Shown here piece after piece: positions 1-13,000 of a stretch of DNA of 64,000 nucleotides. The number at the start of each line of letters is the position of its first letter. Within the stretch, counting starts at the first letter, position 1. The translations under genes and the position numbers were made by a program. Below the pieces are notes generated by a model. The model was given only the letters and a program-made list of their open reading frames with translations. It was not told the origin of the DNA and ran no database searches. The stretch is from NCBI RefSeq assembly GCF_040812015.1, contig NZ_JBFNXJ010000002.1, forward strand, positions 368,157 through 432,156, read 5' to 3'. Source of the DNA: Chitinivorax sp. PXF-14. Its GTDB lineage: Bacteria > Pseudomonadota > Gammaproteobacteria > Burkholderiales > SCOH01.

Positions 1-468
1 CTGCTCGATATCGGGATGCGACAGCGGCGCAGCCACCAGCGCGGCCGGCAACTTCAGTTCGAGCACGGCCTCGACGAGTTCGCGAGTGGTGCCCGTCTGC
101 AGGTTCAGCTCCACCTCGGGATAGCGCTCGTGGTAGCGCGGCAGGATGGACGGCAGGCGGCTCGCGGCGGTTGTCTCCATGGTGCCGATGGTCAGCGCCC
201 CGCGTGGCGCGGCCGTATCGCTGACCGCCAGGCGCGCCTCCTCGGCCAGGCGGATGATACGCTCGGCGTAACCGAGCAGGATCTCCCCCGCTGGGGTGAT
301 GATCATCTTGCGGTTCTGCCGATGGAACAGCGGCGTCCCGACATCCTGCTCGAGCTGCTTGAGGCGCGCGGTGACGTTCGACTGCACATAGTGCAGCCGT
401 TCCGCCGCGCGCGTCACGCCGCCGGCCTCGGCGACCGCCTTGAAGATCTTCAGTGCTGTGATGTCCAT
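1..468 (-). CDS. LysR-family transcriptional regulator, C-terminus cut by window edge
   Basis: Reading from the ATG at 468 the frame stays open to base 1, giving 156 residues of a protein that is normally about 290-300 long. Residues 1-60 (MDITALKIFKAVAEAGGV...) are the LysR winged helix-turn-helix, with the usual TRAAERLHYVQSNVTARLKQ recognition region and LEQDVGTPLFHR wing. From about residue 88 (GALTIGTMETTAASRLP) the periplasmic-binding-like effector domain begins. LysR proteins usually regulate the divergent neighbour, here an MFS exporter and a tautomerase, and their own promoter. The intergenic space (469-574) contains dyads that would suit this. The effector is unknown. Confidence 0.93.
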   Translation of the reverse strand, partial: MDITALKIFKAVAEAGGVTRAAERLHYVQSNVTARLKQLEQDVGTPLFHRQNRKMIITPAGEILLGYAERIIRLAEEARLAVSDTAAPRGALTIGTMETTAASRLPSILPRYHERYPEVELNLQTGTTRELVEAVLELKLPAALVAAPLSHPDIEQ

Positions 469-471
469 ATC

Positions 472-503
472 TCACTATCACCATGAGTGATCAAACCAAT
501 CAC
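472..503. promoter_or_regulatory. Candidate LysR operator between divergent genes
   Basis: Two interleaved dyads lie just upstream of the LysR start: TCACT at 472-476 with AGTGA at 486-490 (9-base spacer), and GTGAT at 487-491 with ATCAC at 499-503. T-rich/A-rich dyads of this spacing are typical of LysR binding sites. The dyads are seen in the sequence; binding is inferred from the divergent arrangement. Confidence 0.4.
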
Positions 504-574
504 AATTAATCATTTTACATGATATTTATACCCAGCTACGCTCACCACCATCGAATTCAATGCCGGAGTTGCCC

Positions 575-1744
575 ATGAACAGGCCAGCGCCCTCCCTCGT
601 CGCCACTCTGCTTGGCGGCATTGCCGCCGTACTGATCGTGCACGGCATCGGCCGCTTTGCCTACACGCCGCTGTTGCCGCTAATGCGCGAAGATGGCCTG
701 AGCATCGCCCAGGCCGGCTGGCTCGCCTCGGCCAACTACGTAGGCTATCTGCTCGGTGCGCTGTTCACCGTCTGGCATCGCGGCAACCGGGTGCGCTGGC
801 TGCAGGGCGGCATCGTCGTCAGCATTGCCACCACGCTGGCGATGGGCGTGATACACGCGCCGTCGCTATGGGCGCTGATACGGTTTGTCAGCGGCGTCAG
901 CAACGGTATCGTCTTCGTCTACGCCTCGAATCTGGTGTTCTCGCGCCTCGCCAAGGAAGAACGCGGCGCCCTGGGCGGCTTGCTGTATGCCGGCGTGGGG
1001 CTCGGCATGAGCGTGTCGGGCCTGCTCGTGCAGGGTATCGACGCGCTGGGCTGGCGCTGGCAATGGGGCTGGCTGCTGGCTGGCGCCATCTGCATCGCCG
1101 CTGTCGTGCCCGCATGGCGGATTCGCGAATGCAGCGTCACGGCCGTGGCGGGTGGCGCCGGCAAGCCAAGCGGCCGCCTGTTCTGGGTGGTGGGCGGCTA
1201 CGGCTGCGCGGGCCTTGGCTACATCGTCAGCGCAACCTTTCTGCCCGCCATTGTCCGCGACACACCGGGGCTCGCAAGCTTTGCGCCGATGAGCTGGATC
1301 ATCGTCGGGCTCGCGGCCACGCCGTCGAGCCTGTTCTGGAGCTGGCTTGCCCACCGCATAGGCGAATTGCCGGCGTTGCTCTGGGCCTACGGCCTACAGG
1401 CGATTGGCGTCATGGCGCCGATCTGGCTGCCGGGCATGCTGGGCGCGGCATCGGGTGCGCTGCTGCTGGGCAGCACCTTCCTCGGCATCGTCACCATGGC
1501 CATGGCGCTGGCCCGTCGCCACGATCCCCATGGCGGCAGCCGCACCGTCGGCCTGATGACTTCGGCCTACGGCGTGGCACAGATCATCGGCCCGCTGCTG
1601 ACCGCCGCGCTGTCCAAGCACAGCGACGGCATGACGCTCGCGCTGGAAATCGCGACGGCCAGCCTCGTCGTGGGCGCCGCCTTGCTGATCGTCTCCGCGC
1701 TGGAATCTCAACTCGCGGCCCAGCCGCAGGCCGGCAAGCCGTGA
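575..1744 (+). CDS. YbfB/YjiJ-type MFS transporter
   Basis: A 389-residue inner-membrane transporter with about 12 hydrophobic segments. The N-terminus (GGIAAVLIVHGIGRFAYTPL) is characteristic of the YbfB/YjiJ branch of the major facilitator superfamily. The ATG at 575 is preferred over the in-frame ATG at 560 because GGAG (565-568) sits six bases before it. It is divergent from the LysR gene and followed 52 bases later by a small tautomerase, so the pair probably form one LysR-controlled unit. Substrate cannot be told from sequence; members are generally annotated as exporters. Confidence 0.85.
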   Translation: MNRPAPSLVATLLGGIAAVLIVHGIGRFAYTPLLPLMREDGLSIAQAGWLASANYVGYLLGALFTVWHRGNRVRWLQGGIVVSIATTLAMGVIHAPSLWALIRFVSGVSNGIVFVYASNLVFSRLAKEERGALGGLLYAGVGLGMSVSGLLVQGIDALGWRWQWGWLLAGAICIAAVVPAWRIRECSVTAVAGGAGKPSGRLFWVVGGYGCAGLGYIVSATFLPAIVRDTPGLASFAPMSWIIVGLAATPSSLFWSWLAHRIGELPALLWAYGLQAIGVMAPIWLPGMLGAASGALLLGSTFLGIVTMAMALARRHDPHGGSRTVGLMTSAYGVAQIIGPLLTAALSKHSDGMTLALEIATASLVVGAALLIVSALESQLAAQPQAGKP

Positions 1745-1796
1745 CGGCTTGCCAGGTCGGGCCCGGCATCTCAACCATCAACCGAAAGGAATCCGC

Positions 1797-2000
1797 ATGC
1801 CCTACGTCAACATCAAGATCACCAAGGAAGGCGCAACGAGCGAGCAGAAAGCCGCGCTGATCCAGGGGGTGACCCAATTGCTGGTGGATGTGCTGAACAA
1901 GAACCCGGCGACGACCGTGGTGGTCATTGACGAAGTCGATACCGATAACTGGGGAGTCGGCGGCGAGAGCATCACCGTGCGACGCAAGGCCGGCAAGTAG
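1797..2000 (+). CDS. 4-oxalocrotonate tautomerase family protein
   Basis: A 67-residue protein beginning MPYVNIKITKEGATSEQK. After Met removal the N-terminal proline is the catalytic base of this family. The length, the beta-alpha-beta start and the central helix (QKAALIQGVTQLLVDVL) match single-domain tautomerases that form hexamers. The ATG at 1797 has AAAGGA about eight bases upstream; the longer frame starting at 1749 would bury Pro1 and is rejected. It probably shares a transcript with the MFS gene, which suggests handling of a small keto/enol aromatic or dicarbonyl compound, but the substrate is unknown. Confidence 0.85.
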   Translation: MPYVNIKITKEGATSEQKAALIQGVTQLLVDVLNKNPATTVVVIDEVDTDNWGVGGESITVRRKAGK

Positions 2001-2020
2001 CACCTGTCGCAGCAGAAAAC

Positions 2021-2048
2021 AAAACAGCCCGCTTGCGCGGGCTGTTTT
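2021..2048. terminator. Bidirectional intrinsic terminator
   Basis: A perfect 12-base stem (AAAACAGCCCGC / GCGGGCTGTTTT) with a TTGC loop, ending in T runs on both strands. It lies between the convergent tautomerase and purL genes and can serve both. Confidence 0.85.
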
Positions 2049-2063
2049 GCTGATGGGCCTGGC

Positions 2064-6038
<3,975 letters not shown>

Positions 6039-6315
6039 GCGATTCTCGAAAGACAGGGTCGAAAAATGACTCGACATGATAAACGAAGCGGCACTTTTTT
6101 TCGAGGCCGCCCCGCCGCAGGCCGCGCGGATTCGCGTTTCCACACAGGTGTTTGCATACCTCAATATAGGCGACACCATGTGCGCGGCATGGTTATCGTG
6201 TCCCCACGGCCAACCAGGGGGCTGCCCCGCCGAGGCCGCGCCTAGGCCATTTGGCGGCTATTCGGCCATGGCCGCCGCTGCTACACTGGCAAGGACTTTG
6301 CTAGAGGAAGCAGAA

Positions 6316-7722
6316 ATGGATTACTTCCCGATATTCATGAACATCAAAGGCCAGCCCTGTCTGGTCGTCGGCGGCGGCGAAGTTGCCGCGCGCAAGGCCG
6401 GGCTGCTGCAAAAAGCCGGCGCCGACATCACCGTGGTCGCACCAGCGCTGTGCGACGAGCTATGCGGCCTCGTCGCCAGCGGGGAAATGAAACACCTCGA
6501 CGGCCGCTTCCAACCCCGGCAGCTCGATGACATGACGCTCGTCATTGCCGCCACCGACGACAGTCAGGTCAACGAGGCCGTGGCCCGCGCGGCCAGCGAG
6601 CGCCGCCTGCCGGTCAACGTGGTCGACCAGCCCGCGCTGTGCAGCTTCATCATGCCGGCCATCATCGACCGCTCGCCCGTGGTGATCGCCGTCTCGACGG
6701 GCGGTGGCGTGCCGGTGCTGGCGCGGCTGATCCGCGCGCGGCTCGAAACCATGATCCCGGCCACCTATGGCGAACTCGCGCGCCTGGCAACGGACTTCCG
6801 CGACAAGGTCAAGCAGCGCTTCGCCACCATCACCGCGCGGCGGGTATTCTGGGAGCACGTGCTGCAGGGCGATGTGGCGGAGAAGGTATTCAGCGGCAAC
6901 CTGGCTGCCGGCCGCGCGCTGATGGAAAAGGCGCTGCAGGATGCGGAAGAGGACAAGCTCAACCAGGGCGCGGTCTACCTCGTCGGTGGCGGCCCCGGCA
7001 ACCCCGACCTGCTGACCTTCCGCGCTTTGCGCCTGATGCAGCAGGCCGACGTCGTGCTGTACGACGCCCTGGTGGCGCCGGAAATCGTCGACCTGACCCG
7101 CCGCGATGCCGAGCGCGTCTACGTCGGCAAGCAAAGCAACAATCATGCGCTGCCGCAGGACGACATCAACCGGCTGCTGGTGTACTACGCACAGCAAGGC
7201 AAGCGCGTGCTGCGCCTGAAGGGCGGCGACCCGTTCATCTTCGGCCGCGGCGGCGAGGAGATCGAAACGCTGGTCGAATACGGCATCCCGTTCGAAGTCG
7301 TGCCCGGCATCACCTCGGCGCAGGGCGCATCGAGCTACGCCGGCATCCCGCTCACCCACCGCGACTACGCACAGTGCTGTACCTTCGTGACCGGCCACCG
7401 CCGCGACGAGGCTGGCGTGGTCGACCTGGACTGGCCCGCACTGGCGCGCCCGGAGCAGACCGTGGTCGTCTACATGGGCGTCGCGCAACTACCCGATATC
7501 TGCCAGCAAATGATCGCGCATGGCCGCGCCCCGAGCACGCCCGCGGCCATGGTCGAACGCGCCACGACCGCGCGCCAGCGCGTCGTCGTCGGCGACCTGA
7601 CCACCCTGCCCGAACTCGCCCTGCAGCAAGGCATCAAGGCCCCGGCGCTGATCGTGATCGGCGAGGTGGTCAAGCTTCACGACAAGCTCGACTGGTTCCG
7701 GCCTGGCTCACAGGCACACTAA
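6316..7722 (+). CDS. cysG: Siroheme synthase (trifunctional)
   Basis: 468 residues (E. coli CysG 457). The N-terminal half ([29 protein letters not shown]) is the NAD-dependent precorrin-2 dehydrogenase and ferrochelatase. The C-terminal half from about residue 217 ([20 protein letters not shown]) is SAM-dependent uroporphyrinogen III methyltransferase. Together they make siroheme for sulfite and nitrite reductases. The ATG at 6316 has AGAGGAAG a few bases upstream; longer frames from 6076 overlap the purL promoter side and are rejected. No sulfur-assimilation genes are adjacent; the gene is followed by its own terminator. Confidence 0.95.
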   Translation: MDYFPIFMNIKGQPCLVVGGGEVAARKAGLLQKAGADITVVAPALCDELCGLVASGEMKHLDGRFQPRQLDDMTLVIAATDDSQVNEAVARAASERRLPVNVVDQPALCSFIMPAIIDRSPVVIAVSTGGGVPVLARLIRARLETMIPATYGELARLATDFRDKVKQRFATITARRVFWEHVLQGDVAEKVFSGNLAAGRALMEKALQDAEEDKLNQGAVYLVGGGPGNPDLLTFRALRLMQQADVVLYDALVAPEIVDLTRRDAERVYVGKQSNNHALPQDDINRLLVYYAQQGKRVLRLKGGDPFIFGRGGEEIETLVEYGIPFEVVPGITSAQGASSYAGIPLTHRDYAQCCTFVTGHRRDEAGVVDLDWPALARPEQTVVVYMGVAQLPDICQQMIAHGRAPSTPAAMVERATTARQRVVVGDLTTLPELALQQGIKAPALIVIGEVVKLHDKLDWFRPGSQAH

Positions 7723-7755
7723 ACAAATCGCCCCTTCACGGGGCGATTTGTTTTT
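7721..7755 (+). terminator. Intrinsic terminator of cysG
   Basis: A 14-base perfect stem (AAACAAATCGCCCC with its complement at 7740-7753), a five-base loop and a T run. It overlaps the cysG stop codon. Confidence 0.85.
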
Positions 7756-7777
7756 ACATGGACAAGACAGGCCGCCA

Positions 7778-7903
7778 CTAGAAGCACGTCGCGATGAAAT
7801 TCGCCATACCGACCACCATCGCCGGGCGCAGGTAGGCGGCAAAGACAGCCAGTGCCAGCAGCACAGCCACCAGCATGGCCAATCGTTGCCGCCAGCGCTT
7901 CAT
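7778..7903 (-). CDS. Small single-pass membrane protein, 41 residues
   Basis: A frame too short for most gene finders: ATG at 7903, TAG at 7778, beginning MKRWRQRLAMLVAVLLALAV and ending FIATCF. The basic N-terminus followed by about 17 hydrophobic residues predicts one membrane helix with the N-terminus inside. Its ATG lies one base after the TGA of the upstream MFS gene (TGA-G-ATG), an arrangement typical of translational coupling, and GGGG lies just before it. No family is recognised with certainty. The coupling suggests it acts with, or stabilises, the transporter; that is inference. Confidence 0.5.
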   Translation of the reverse strand: MKRWRQRLAMLVAVLLALAVFAAYLRPAMVVGMANFIATCF

Positions 7904-7904
7904 C

Positions 7905-9107
7905 TCAAGCCCCGGCGGGCGCTACCCGCACAATCGGCTGTTCGCGGATCGGCCAGTTGACGATCGCCGCCATCACCCCGAGCCCGATGGAGAGATACCA
8001 GACGAGGTCATAGTTGCCGGCACGGTCGTAGATGAAGCCGCCGAGCCAGACCCCCAGGAAGCTGCCGACCTGATGCGAGAAGAACACGAAGCCGGACAGC
8101 ATGCCAAGAAACGCCGGCCCGAAGATGTGGGCAATCAGGCCGTTGGTCAGCGGCACGGTCGATAGCCACAGGAAACCCATCACCGCCGCGAACACGTAGA
8201 CACTTGCCGGCGTCAGCGGCACGCTGAGGAAGACCACGATCGCCGCAGCGCGTATCAGGTAGATCGCCGAGAGCAGGCGGCGCTTCGGCAGCCTGGCCCC
8301 CCACTGCCCGGCCAGATAGGTGCCGAACACGTTGAACAGGCCGATCAGCGCCAGCGCGATGCTGGCGACTTCGCCCGGCAGCCCCTTGTCCTTGAGGAAG
8401 GCCGGCAGATGCACGCCGATGAACACTACCTGGAAGCCACAGACGAAATAGCCGGCCATCAGCAGCTGGAAACTCGGGTAGGAAAACGCCTCGCGCAGCG
8501 CTTCGCTCAGCGACTGCTTGTGGCCAACGTGCGCCGTGGCATGCGCCGGCTCGCGCAAGCCGATGGCGAGCGGCGCGATCAGCACGGCCATCGCCGCCAG
8601 GATGAACAGCGCGGACATCCAGCCCTGGCTGTCGATCAGCCAGCGCTCGGTGGGCACCATGAGGAACTGGCCAAACGACCCCGCTGCGGCAGAAATCCCC
8701 ATGGACTGGGAGCGCTTCTCTGCCGGGCATTGGCGCCCGATCACGCCGTAGATGACGCTATAGGTGGTGCAGGACAATGCCAGCCCGAGCAGCACGCCGG
8801 CCGACAGGCTGAACGTCGGGCCAGTCGACGATACGGTCATCAGCACGAGCCCGGCCGCGTACAGCAACGCGCCGACGATGAGCACGCGGACGGCGCCAAA
8901 ACGATCCGCAAGGGCGCCGGTGAACGGCTGGGCAGCACCCCACACCAGGTTTTGCAAGCCGAGCGCGAAGGCAAAGGTTTCCCGTGTCCAGCCGAACTCG
9001 GCAGTCATCGGCGGCAGGAAGAATCCGAAGCCGTGGCGCACCCCCATCGACAGGGAGACGATCAGGCCACCACACAGCAGGATACGGCTTAAGGACGGAG
9101 CATTCAT
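7905..9107 (-). CDS. MFS transporter (oxalate/monocarboxylate-like)
   Basis: A 400-residue polytopic protein starting MNAPSLSRILLCGGLIVSLS with about 12 hydrophobic segments. The segment RHGFGFFLPPMTAEFGWTRE is typical of the MFS branch that includes monocarboxylate and oxalate:formate transporters (MCT-like). The ATG at 9107 gives the expected family N-terminus; upstream residues in the open frame are not membrane-like. No good ribosome binding site is visible, so the start carries some doubt. A 41-residue membrane protein is coupled to its stop codon. Substrate unknown. Confidence 0.85.
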   Translation of the reverse strand: MNAPSLSRILLCGGLIVSLSMGVRHGFGFFLPPMTAEFGWTRETFAFALGLQNLVWGAAQPFTGALADRFGAVRVLIVGALLYAAGLVLMTVSSTGPTFSLSAGVLLGLALSCTTYSVIYGVIGRQCPAEKRSQSMGISAAAGSFGQFLMVPTERWLIDSQGWMSALFILAAMAVLIAPLAIGLREPAHATAHVGHKQSLSEALREAFSYPSFQLLMAGYFVCGFQVVFIGVHLPAFLKDKGLPGEVASIALALIGLFNVFGTYLAGQWGARLPKRRLLSAIYLIRAAAIVVFLSVPLTPASVYVFAAVMGFLWLSTVPLTNGLIAHIFGPAFLGMLSGFVFFSHQVGSFLGVWLGGFIYDRAGNYDLVWYLSIGLGVMAAIVNWPIREQPIVRVAPAGA

Positions 9108-9320
9108 CAGGCAAGGCAAGGCGTGGAGATGTTCGCAGCTTACGCCGCGCGGCCTGAGCCGAGTAGTGACAGTCAGGGTCAATTTCGGGACCGAACTGGC
9201 CACATTGCGGTCGCCTTGCCGTGCGCTGGCGCCGGTAGTATCGACAAGCCTGCAGCTCAATCCTGGCGCGGCCTGCAGGCAGGCTGCGAGCGCCATCCAG
9301 CATGGCTTTCAGCCGGGCAG

Positions 9321-9350
9321 TAAAAAGGCCATCCCGAGGGACGGCCTTTC
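9321..9350 (-). terminator. Intrinsic terminator downstream of serC
   Basis: On the minus strand an AAAGGCC/GGCCTTT stem with one internal mismatch is followed by TTTTT. It lies 20 bases beyond the serC stop codon and marks the end of the long minus-strand block. Confidence 0.7.
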
Positions 9351-9369
9351 AGGTACTGCGCGAGGCGGC

Positions 9370-10455
9370 TCAGCCGTGGCGGCGGGCGAAATCTGCCATG
9401 AAATCCACCAGCGTCTGCACGCCTTCGATCGGCATGGCGTTGTAGATCGAGGCGCGCATGCCGCCCACCGACTTGTGCCCCTTGAGCTGCAGCAGGTGGC
9501 GCGCTTCGGCCTCCTTGAGGAAGCTGCCGTTGAGCGTGTCGTCACGCAAGGTGAACGGGATGTTCATGCGCGAGCGGCAATCGGCGGCAACCGGGCTGTG
9601 GTAGAAGCCGCCGCTCTGCTCGATGGCGTCGTACACCAGCTTGGCCTTGGCGATATTGACCTGCTCCATTGCCGCAACGCCGCCACGGGCCTTGAGCCAC
9701 TTGAAGATCAGCCCGGCGACGTAGACCGCAAAGGTGGCCGGCGTGTTGTACATCGAGCCGGCATCGGCGTGGGTCCGGTAGTCGAACATAGTCGGCGTGA
9801 ACGGCAGCGCATGGCCGATCAGGTCTTCCCGCACGATCACCACCACCAGGCCGGACGGGCCGATATTCTTCTGCGCGCCGCCGTAAATCAGGCCGAACTT
9901 CGACACATCGACCGGGCGGGACAGGATGTTCGACGACATGTCCGCCACCAGCGGCACATCGCCGACCTCGGGAGTGAACTGGTATTCGACGCCACCGATG
10001 GTCTCGTTGGGCGTGTAGTGCACGTAGGAGGCGTCGCGGCTCAGCTGCCATTCCGCCACCGGCGGGATGTAGGTGAAATTGCGGTCTTCCGCGCTCGCGG
10101 CGATGTTGATCTCGCCGTAGCGTTTCGCTTCCTTGATCGCGCCCTTGGCCCAGTGGCCGGTGTTGATGTAGTCGGCACGACCGGTGCGGCCGATCAGGTT
10201 CATCGGCACCATGGCGAACTGGCTGGTGGCGCCGCCCTGCAGCAGCAGCACCTTGTAGTTCGACGGAATCGCCATCAGCTCGCGCAGGTCCGCTTCGCAC
10301 TCGGCGATGATCTGGCTGAATTCCGGGCCACGATGGCTCATCTCCATCACCGACATGCCGGAGCCATGCCAGTCGAGCAGCTCGGCCTGGGCCTGTTGCA
10401 ATACTTCCTTGGGCAAGACGGCGGGGCCCGCCGAGAAGTTGAATACTTGCGTCAC
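9370..10455 (-). CDS. serC: Phosphoserine aminotransferase
   Basis: 361 residues, the normal length. This PLP enzyme makes 3-phosphoserine from 3-phosphohydroxypyruvate and glutamate, and the analogous step of pyridoxine synthesis. The N-terminus [20 protein letters not shown], the [14 protein letters not shown] cofactor loop and the Schiff-base lysine in [13 protein letters not shown] (about residue 196) are all present. It is the last gene of the minus-strand block, 12 bases after the DUF2059 gene. In many betaproteobacteria serC lies with pheA, tyrA and aroA; here those partners are absent and aroA is 10 kb away. Confidence 0.96.
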   Translation of the reverse strand: MTQVFNFSAGPAVLPKEVLQQAQAELLDWHGSGMSVMEMSHRGPEFSQIIAECEADLRELMAIPSNYKVLLLQGGATSQFAMVPMNLIGRTGRADYINTGHWAKGAIKEAKRYGEINIAASAEDRNFTYIPPVAEWQLSRDASYVHYTPNETIGGVEYQFTPEVGDVPLVADMSSNILSRPVDVSKFGLIYGGAQKNIGPSGLVVVIVREDLIGHALPFTPTMFDYRTHADAGSMYNTPATFAVYVAGLIFKWLKARGGVAAMEQVNIAKAKLVYDAIEQSGGFYHSPVAADCRSRMNIPFTLRDDTLNGSFLKEAEARHLLQLKGHKSVGGMRASIYNAMPIEGVQTLVDFMADFARRHG

Positions 10456-10467
10456 ATCGATCTCCGC

Positions 10468-11025
10468 TTACTTGGCATCAATTCGCTTCACGACTTCGGT
10501 CAACGGGACCGAATGCCCGCCCTTGAGCTGTTCGCTGACAGACTGCATGGCGGCCTGCATGGTGTCCGCCCCGATCTGGGCCTGTGCCTGCAGCACCTTC
10601 TTGCCGGTAGGCGTGCTGTTGAAGGCGGCCAGCTCGTGCAGCTCCTTCTCGTTCAGGCTCTTGCCGTAGGCGCTGGCCATCGCTTCCTGCATGATCTTGG
10701 CGGTGTCGATCTTGTCGAGATTCTTCTTGAAGTCATCGGCAAGGATCTTGATCACCTTGTCGCCGTTGTCCATCAGCTTCTTTTTCTGCGCATCGGTCAG
10801 GCTCTTGTCAGCGCTGATCGCCTGCGGTGCATTGCGCGACACCTGCATCACCCAGCGGCCCAACACCACTTCCTTCAACTGGCTGGACAGGCGCTTGATG
10901 TCCATCGTCGCCAGCACCTCGTCCACCGCCTTGCGCTTGTCCGGCGTCATGGCCTCGTCGGCCCACGCGGAAGGCAGCAGGCAAATACCGAGCAGAACGG
11001 CCGACAACATGTTGCGAAACGTCAT
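10468..11025 (-). CDS. Exported DUF2059 protein
   Basis: 185 residues. MTFRNMLSAVLLGICLLPSA followed by WA|DEA is a clear Sec signal peptide. The mature part is all helical and charged (TPDKRKAVDEVLATMDIKRL, then ...EKELHELAAFNSTPTGKKVL), matching the DUF2059 family, whose role is not established. The ATG at 11025 is preceded by AAGGGGAA. It sits 26 bases downstream of the thioesterase gene and just before serC, so it is likely cotranscribed. A periplasmic role is predicted from the signal only. Confidence 0.8.
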   Translation of the reverse strand: MTFRNMLSAVLLGICLLPSAWADEAMTPDKRKAVDEVLATMDIKRLSSQLKEVVLGRWVMQVSRNAPQAISADKSLTDAQKKKLMDNGDKVIKILADDFKKNLDKIDTAKIMQEAMASAYGKSLNEKELHELAAFNSTPTGKKVLQAQAQIGADTMQAAMQSVSEQLKGGHSVPLTEVVKRIDAK

Positions 11026-11051
11026 TGTGTTCCCCTTTTTTTGGATATCGG

Positions 11052-11483
11052 TCAGACCAGCAGGAAATGCGCGCGGGCGACGGCCACGGGTTTGCTCCGG
11101 TCGTCCTGCCAGGCGGTCATCAGCACGTTCGCGACGCGCTTGCCCTGCTTGGTGATGTCGCAACGCGCATAGAGGTCCTGCGCCTTGCCCGAGCGCAGGT
11201 AATCGAGCGAAAAGTCGATGGTCTTGGGCACCTCGCGCGACTCTCGCGCCCACATCAGGTGCAACAGCGCGGCGGTTTCCAGAAAACCGCCGATGGCACC
11301 GCCATGCAGCGCCGGCAGCAGGGTATTGCCGATATTCTTGTCCTGGAAGCGCAGCACGAACTGCATGTCGTCGTTTTCTTCGCGCATCTCGACGCCAAGC
11401 AGCTTGGCGTAGGGCAATTCGTCGATGATGCCGCTATAGTCGCCGCTGCTCTTGGCGGCAATCAGCTTGTCGATCAAATCCAT
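11052..11483 (-). CDS. PaaI-type hotdog thioesterase 2
   Basis: 143 residues with the PaaI-like hotdog fold. The LPALHGGAIGGFLETAALLHL segment matches the family active-site helix (HGG, with an acidic residue on the central helix). Members hydrolyse acyl-CoA or aryl-CoA thioesters in the cytosol. It lies nine bases downstream of a second hotdog gene of different sequence, so the pair may form a heteromeric enzyme or two enzymes. The specific acyl group cannot be read from sequence. Confidence 0.8.
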   Translation of the reverse strand: MDLIDKLIAAKSSGDYSGIIDELPYAKLLGVEMREENDDMQFVLRFQDKNIGNTLLPALHGGAIGGFLETAALLHLMWARESREVPKTIDFSLDYLRSGKAQDLYARCDITKQGKRVANVLMTAWQDDRSKPVAVARAHFLLV

Positions 11484-11492
11484 CTGGGTCTC

Positions 11493-11954
11493 CTAGCTGA
11501 TGGTGGCCTTGCTCGAATCGCGCATGAACGTGCCGACGCTGTAGGCAATCGGCTGCTCCGAGCTTTCCTGGTATGCGGTGGCGCGGGTGAACGCGATGTT
11601 CGAGCCGAGGCGATAGCACTCCGCGGTGCAATAGATCGGCTCACCAGGGATCGCGCTCTTCAGGTAGTCGATGCGCAGGTCGAGGGTGGCGATGGCCTCG
11701 GCCTCGCTCAGCCGGGAAAACACCGACAGGCCGCTGGTAGTGTCGATCAGCGAGGTGATGACCCCGCCATGGATCACGCCGGTCTTGGGGTTGCCGACCA
11801 GCTCGGCGCGGTAGTCGATCTTCATCGTCGCGCGGCCTCGCTCGCCCTGAACATATTGCAGGCCGATGGTCGTGGAGTGCGGGATCTCGGTGAACCACTT
11901 GGCCACCGAGTCGAACAGCTCCTGGTTGGCGACAGGCAAGGGCAGTGTGGACAT
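11493..11954 (-). CDS. PaaI-type hotdog thioesterase 1
   Basis: 153 residues. VGNPKTGVIHGGVITSLIDT is the PaaI/YigI-like signature (IHGG, with Asp on the following helix). The ATG at 11954 has GGAGG seven bases upstream and lies 10 bases after the hldD stop codon, so it is part of the same transcript. Upstream in-frame codons overlap hldD and are rejected. It is related to, but clearly diverged from, the next gene. Location in a lipopolysaccharide-sugar operon is suggestive but does not define a substrate. Confidence 0.8.
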   Translation of the reverse strand: MSTLPLPVANQELFDSVAKWFTEIPHSTTIGLQYVQGERGRATMKIDYRAELVGNPKTGVIHGGVITSLIDTTSGLSVFSRLSEAEAIATLDLRIDYLKSAIPGEPIYCTAECYRLGSNIAFTRATAYQESSEQPIAYSVGTFMRDSSKATIS

Positions 11955-11964
11955 ATGCGCCTCC

Positions 11965-12960
11965 TCAGGCCTTGTTGAGCAGCCACTGCACGTAGCGCGA
12001 CACACCCTGCCCCACGTCGTAGAACGGCGCATCGTAGCCCGCACCGCGCAGCGCCGAGATGTCGGCCTGGGTGAAGCTCTGGTACTTGCCCTTGAGCGCC
12101 TCGGGGAAGTCGATGTACTCGAGGATACCCTGCTCCACCAGCTGCGCCAGCGTCAGCGCCGGCTTGCCCTCGGCCTCGCGGCAGGCATTGACGCTGGCCA
12201 CGGCCACGTCGTTGAAGCTCTGCGCGTTGCCCGAGCCCAGGTTGAAGATGCCGCTCTGGTCCGGGTTGTCGAGGAAGTACAGGTTGACCTTGACTACGTC
12301 CTCGACCGACACGAAATCGCGGCGCTGCTCGCCGTTGGCGTAGCCATCGCAGCCTTCGAACAGCTTGACCTTGCCGGTCTCGCGGTACTGGTTGAAATGA
12401 TGGAAGGCGACCGAGGCCATGCGCCCCTTGTGGTTCTCACGCGGGCCGTAGACGTTGAAGTAGCGGAAGCCGACGACCTGGCTGGTGCGGCCTTCCCAGC
12501 GGCGGCGCACGATCTGGTCGAACAGGAACTTGGAGTAGCCGTAAACATTGAGCGGCCCCTCGTGTTCGCGCGACTCCTTGAACACCCTGCCACCGCCATA
12601 GACGGCCGCGCTCGATGCGTAGAGGAAAGGAATCTCCTCGGCCTGGCAGTAGTCGAACAGATCGAGCGTGTAGCGGTAGTTGTTCTCCATCATGTAGCGG
12701 CCGTCGGTCTCCATCGTGTCGGAGCACGCACCCTGATGCAGGATGGCCTCGACCTCGCCGTCGAAGGCGCCGTCGAGGAAGAGCTCGATGAAGTCTTCCT
12801 TGTCCATATAGTCGGCAATCTCGTAGTCGACCAGGTTCTTGAACTTGTCGGCCTTCTTCATGTTGTCGACCGCGATGATGTCGGTCTGGCCGCGCTCGTT
12901 GAGCGCCTTGACGATATTGGAACCGATGAAACCGGCCGCGCCGGTGACGATGATAGTCAT
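11965..12960 (-). CDS. hldD: ADP-glyceromanno-heptose 6-epimerase
   Basis: 331 residues. It converts ADP-D-glycero- to ADP-L-glycero-manno-heptose, the last step of heptose precursor synthesis for the LPS inner core. The Rossmann motif GAAGFIGSN is at the N-terminus, the catalytic YGYSK (Tyr-x3-Lys) follows at about residue 140, and [20 protein letters not shown] is typical of HldD. The ATG at 12960 gives [10 protein letters not shown], the family start. It follows hldA by 40 bases. Confidence 0.95.
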   Translation of the reverse strand: MTIIVTGAAGFIGSNIVKALNERGQTDIIAVDNMKKADKFKNLVDYEIADYMDKEDFIELFLDGAFDGEVEAILHQGACSDTMETDGRYMMENNYRYTLDLFDYCQAEEIPFLYASSAAVYGGGRVFKESREHEGPLNVYGYSKFLFDQIVRRRWEGRTSQVVGFRYFNVYGPRENHKGRMASVAFHHFNQYRETGKVKLFEGCDGYANGEQRRDFVSVEDVVKVNLYFLDNPDQSGIFNLGSGNAQSFNDVAVASVNACREAEGKPALTLAQLVEQGILEYIDFPEALKGKYQSFTQADISALRGAGYDAPFYDVGQGVSRYVQWLLNKA

Positions 12961-13000
12961 AGCATTACTCCTGTCGGCCGGCACCTGGCCAGCCTTGCAT

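Noticed and set aside
6039..6315. Search for a PurR-type box in the purL/cysG divergent region
   Set aside because: AGGT-N8-ACCT near 6147-6162 is only a short dyad; no convincing PurR palindrome or clear promoter was seen.
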